Of a stretch of DNA of 21,114 nt, positions 19,952 through 21,114 are shown piece after piece (position 1 is the first letter of the stretch; each line of letters starts with the position of its first letter). Under the pieces are notes generated by a model that did not search any database, was not told the origin of the DNA, and worked only from the letters and a program-made list of their open reading frames with translations. The DNA is taken from IMG/VR virus record IMGVR_UViG_3300006874_000176, positions 1 to 21,114 of that record. One strand, 5' to 3'. Position numbers and translations under genes: made by a program. This DNA is from a virus.

Positions 19952-20049
19952 AAACACCTTGTATAGGAGTATGCAAATTAAAAGATAATATATGTATAGG
20001 ATGTAAAAGAACAATAGAAGAAATAAAAGAAGCTTATAAAGGAAAGTAA
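19933..20049 (+). CDS. DUF1289 family protein (38 aa)
   Basis: ATG at 19933, TAA at 20047-20049, 38 residues. ETPCIGVCKLKDN followed by ICIGCKRTIEEIKEA matches the DUF1289 pattern PCxxxCxL....CxGCxRTxxEI closely: Cys10, Cys14, Cys21 and Cys24 are all present and would bind a metal. In bacteria these are small proteins of unknown function, sometimes fused to other domains. Here it overlaps the preceding membrane protein by 19 nt and ends 1 nt before the next ATG. The conserved motif, not the weak ribosome site (AGGT), is the evidence. Confidence 0.82.
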   Translation: MDRKILETPCIGVCKLKDNICIGCKRTIEEIKEAYKGK

Positions 20050-20050
20050 T

Positions 20051-20434
20051 ATGTCTACTGCAGTTAAGAGAGACCCTAAGAAATGGGAAGCAGCTAAGGC
20101 AAGAGCAAAAGCAAAGATGGGTGGAAAACATTCTGCAAGAGCTATGCAACTCGCTGTTAAATATTATAAAGATTCAGGAGGTACATATTCAGGCAAAAAG
20201 AAATCTACTAATAAGTTGTCTAAGTGGACTAAACAAAAATGGACTACTAAGAGTGGTAAGAAGTCTTCTGAAACAGGTGAGAGGTATTTACCTAAAAAAG
20301 CGATTGACACTTTGTCGAACAAGGAATATGCAGCAACAACTAAAGCTAAAAGAGAAGGAACTAAAAAAGGTAAACAGTTTGTGAAACAACCTAAAAAGAT
20401 TGCAAAGAAAGTTAAAAAGTATAGGATGGCATAA
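20051..20434 (+). CDS. DUF5872-like basic protein (127 aa)
   Basis: A 127-residue, very basic protein. HSARAMQLAVKYYKDSGG, then NKLSKWTKQKWTTKSGKKS, GERYLPKKAIDTLSNKEYAA and TKKGKQFVKQPKKIAKK form a series I recall as the DUF5872-type family, found in bacteria, phages and large eukaryotic viruses; the name is from memory. The charge suggests nucleic-acid binding. GGAAAG in the end of the DUF1289 gene serves as ribosome site, and the stop lies immediately before the next ATG. Not essential-looking from sequence alone; function unknown. Confidence 0.82.
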   Translation: MSTAVKRDPKKWEAAKARAKAKMGGKHSARAMQLAVKYYKDSGGTYSGKKKSTNKLSKWTKQKWTTKSGKKSSETGERYLPKKAIDTLSNKEYAATTKAKREGTKKGKQFVKQPKKIAKKVKKYRMA

Positions 20435-20788
20435 ATGAATAAGTTTCCAGGAGTTAAAAGATTACCATCAGGAGGGATAGAGTATCGTGGGAAAAAATTT
20501 GCAGGATTTAATAAACCTAAAAGGTCTGACAGAGCAGGTAAAAAAGGCATGGTCTTGGCTAAGGAAGGCGATAAGATTAAGCTTATACACTATGGTGATT
20601 CTTCAATGGGTCACAACTATTCTCCAGAAGCTAGACAAAGTTTTAAGGCTCGCCACAAAAAAAATATACAAAAGGGTAAGATGTCAGCAGCTTATTGGGC
20701 AGATAAAAAATTATGGGCAGGAAAGGGCAAAAGCAAAAAAGCACCGCCTAAGAATCAAAAGCACGTCAAAGGAATCAGAAGAGCATAA
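20435..20788 (+). CDS. conserved basic protein with YGDxxM...RH...YW...LW pattern (117 aa)
   Basis: A 117-residue basic protein. KLIHYGDSSMGHNYSPEARQ, then SFKARHKKNIQKGKMSAAYW and ADKKLWAG form a conserved pattern, (F/Y)GDxxM...R..F.ARH...YW...LW, which I recall from phage hypotheticals (DUF6321-like) and, more distantly, giant-virus proteins. The His, Arg and Trp residues look like a small metal or nucleic-acid-binding module, though no metal ligands are proven. It directly follows the previous stop (TAAATG). The C-terminus is Lys/Pro-rich. Function unknown. Confidence 0.82.
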   Translation: MNKFPGVKRLPSGGIEYRGKKFAGFNKPKRSDRAGKKGMVLAKEGDKIKLIHYGDSSMGHNYSPEARQSFKARHKKNIQKGKMSAAYWADKKLWAGKGKSKKAPPKNQKHVKGIRRA

Positions 20789-20821
20789 AAGAAAATGGTA
20801 TGACTGGTTAAGAGGTAAGTA

Positions 20822-20911
20822 ATGGCTATTAGTAGAAGTAGTATCTCACAACAAATTAAAAAGCCTGCTACTAAAAAAATTAAAAAGAAAAAAATAAAAG
20901 GTAAAAAATAA
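20822..20911 (+). CDS. 29-residue Lys-rich peptide
   Basis: ATG at 20822, TAA at 20909-20911. It reads MAISRSSISQQIKKPATKKI followed by KKKKIKGKK. Small peptides of the form MA(I/V)SR...QQI.K...K(R)KKK are familiar to me from marine phage structural regions. AGAGGTAAGTA precedes the ATG, and the stop shares a base with the next ATG (TAATG), so coupling is likely. It may be a DNA-binding virion peptide. Confidence 0.65.
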   Translation: MAISRSSISQQIKKPATKKIKKKKIKGKK

Positions 20912-21114
20912 TGGCAGTATATAGTTCAATTACAAGATTTGGTAAACACGAACCCTTTTATTTACAGGTTGCTAGAGAACAAATATTTAATCATAAAAAT
21001 ATTTTTAAATTTGGTAATAATACAAGTGTTGGAAATACTTTAGAAACAGTATGGGCAGAAGGTGGTCTTTATAGTTATCTAACTTCTGCTTCTGTACTAA
21101 AAGTCTCTAGTTCT
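20911..21114 (+). CDS. structural protein, N-terminal part (runs off right edge)
   Basis: The frame is open from ATG 20911 to the window end, 68 codons. It begins MAVYSSITRFGKHEPFYLQV, then HKNIFKFGNNTSVGNTLETV, WAEGGLYSYLTSASVLKVSS. This start, with FKFG.N..VG...ETVW..GG.Y.Y.TSAS.L.VSS, is one I know from a marine-phage and cyanophage virion protein, annotated only as structural. The rest lies beyond the window, so length and domains cannot be judged. It follows the 29-residue peptide by stop/start overlap. Confidence 0.85.
   Translation, partial: MAVYSSITRFGKHEPFYLQVAREQIFNHKNIFKFGNNTSVGNTLETVWAEGGLYSYLTSASVLKVSSS

Noticed and set aside
20164-20550. 128-codon minus-strand frame
   Set aside because: Antisense to two conserved basic protein genes; same composition artefact.
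20487-20822. 111-codon overlapping plus-strand frame ending KRKWYDWLRGK
   Set aside because: It overlaps the conserved 117-aa gene in another frame. Its tail past 20788 looks somewhat protein-like, but no start codon or ribosome site is present there.
1-21114. CRISPR array, tRNA, integrase or attachment site
   Set aside because: No regularly spaced repeats with unique spacers, no cloverleaf-like sequence, and no recombinase gene could be found in the window; the five 24-bp elements are promoter-like and separated by genes.

Overview
The window looks like part of an AT-rich genome of a tailed double-stranded DNA phage (Caudoviricetes), most likely marine and short-tailed. The TIGR01630-type terminase, very large portal, phage GroES, scaffold, HK97-fold capsid and Lys-rich virion proteins are a set I associate with pelagiphage and uncultured marine phage genomes. 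That host assignment is inference from family resemblance and base composition. No integrase, RNA polymerase, tRNA or CRISPR array is visible.

Layout: two divergent gene blocks share a ~577 bp control region (5309-5885). The leftward block (5308 to 1) holds small, tightly packed genes. The first four (5308-4181) are each preceded by a near-identical 24-bp element, with a fifth copy further upstream, so each looks like its own expression cassette. A terminator-like hairpin (4141-4169) follows. Then comes a dense cluster with start/stop overlaps: a protein with HhH-GPD glycosylase-like K/D spacing, a stand-alone protein with a LigA domain Ia-like signature, several conserved unknowns, three very short genes (58, 47 and 21 aa), and a C5-cytosine DNA methyltransferase cut by the left edge.

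The rightward block (5886 to 21114) is the morphogenesis region: small Cys protein, large terminase, mini zinc-ribbon, 827-aa portal, small connector-associated protein, GroES-like co-chaperonin, scaffold, unknown virion-region protein, decoration-like protein and major capsid protein. A rho-independent terminator follows the capsid gene, and a promoter is nested in that terminator. A second promoter of the same type (TTGCAW-17 bp-TATAAT) precedes the scaffold gene. Next are a small beta protein, an adaptor-like protein, and three large Lys-rich proteins (277, 526, 461 aa), probably internal virion or ejection proteins.

The right end is a run of small basic or Cys-rich genes. These include a 38-aa protein with eight Cys and one His in 19 residues (metallothionein-like), a 38-aa DUF1289 protein, and proteins resembling families I recall from giant viruses. 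The window ends inside a structural-protein gene.

The observations most worth a second look are the metallothionein-like mini-protein, the five-copy cassette promoter element, the LigA Ia-like protein, the HhH-like protein encoded with a C5 methyltransferase, and the structured leader between the divergent blocks.
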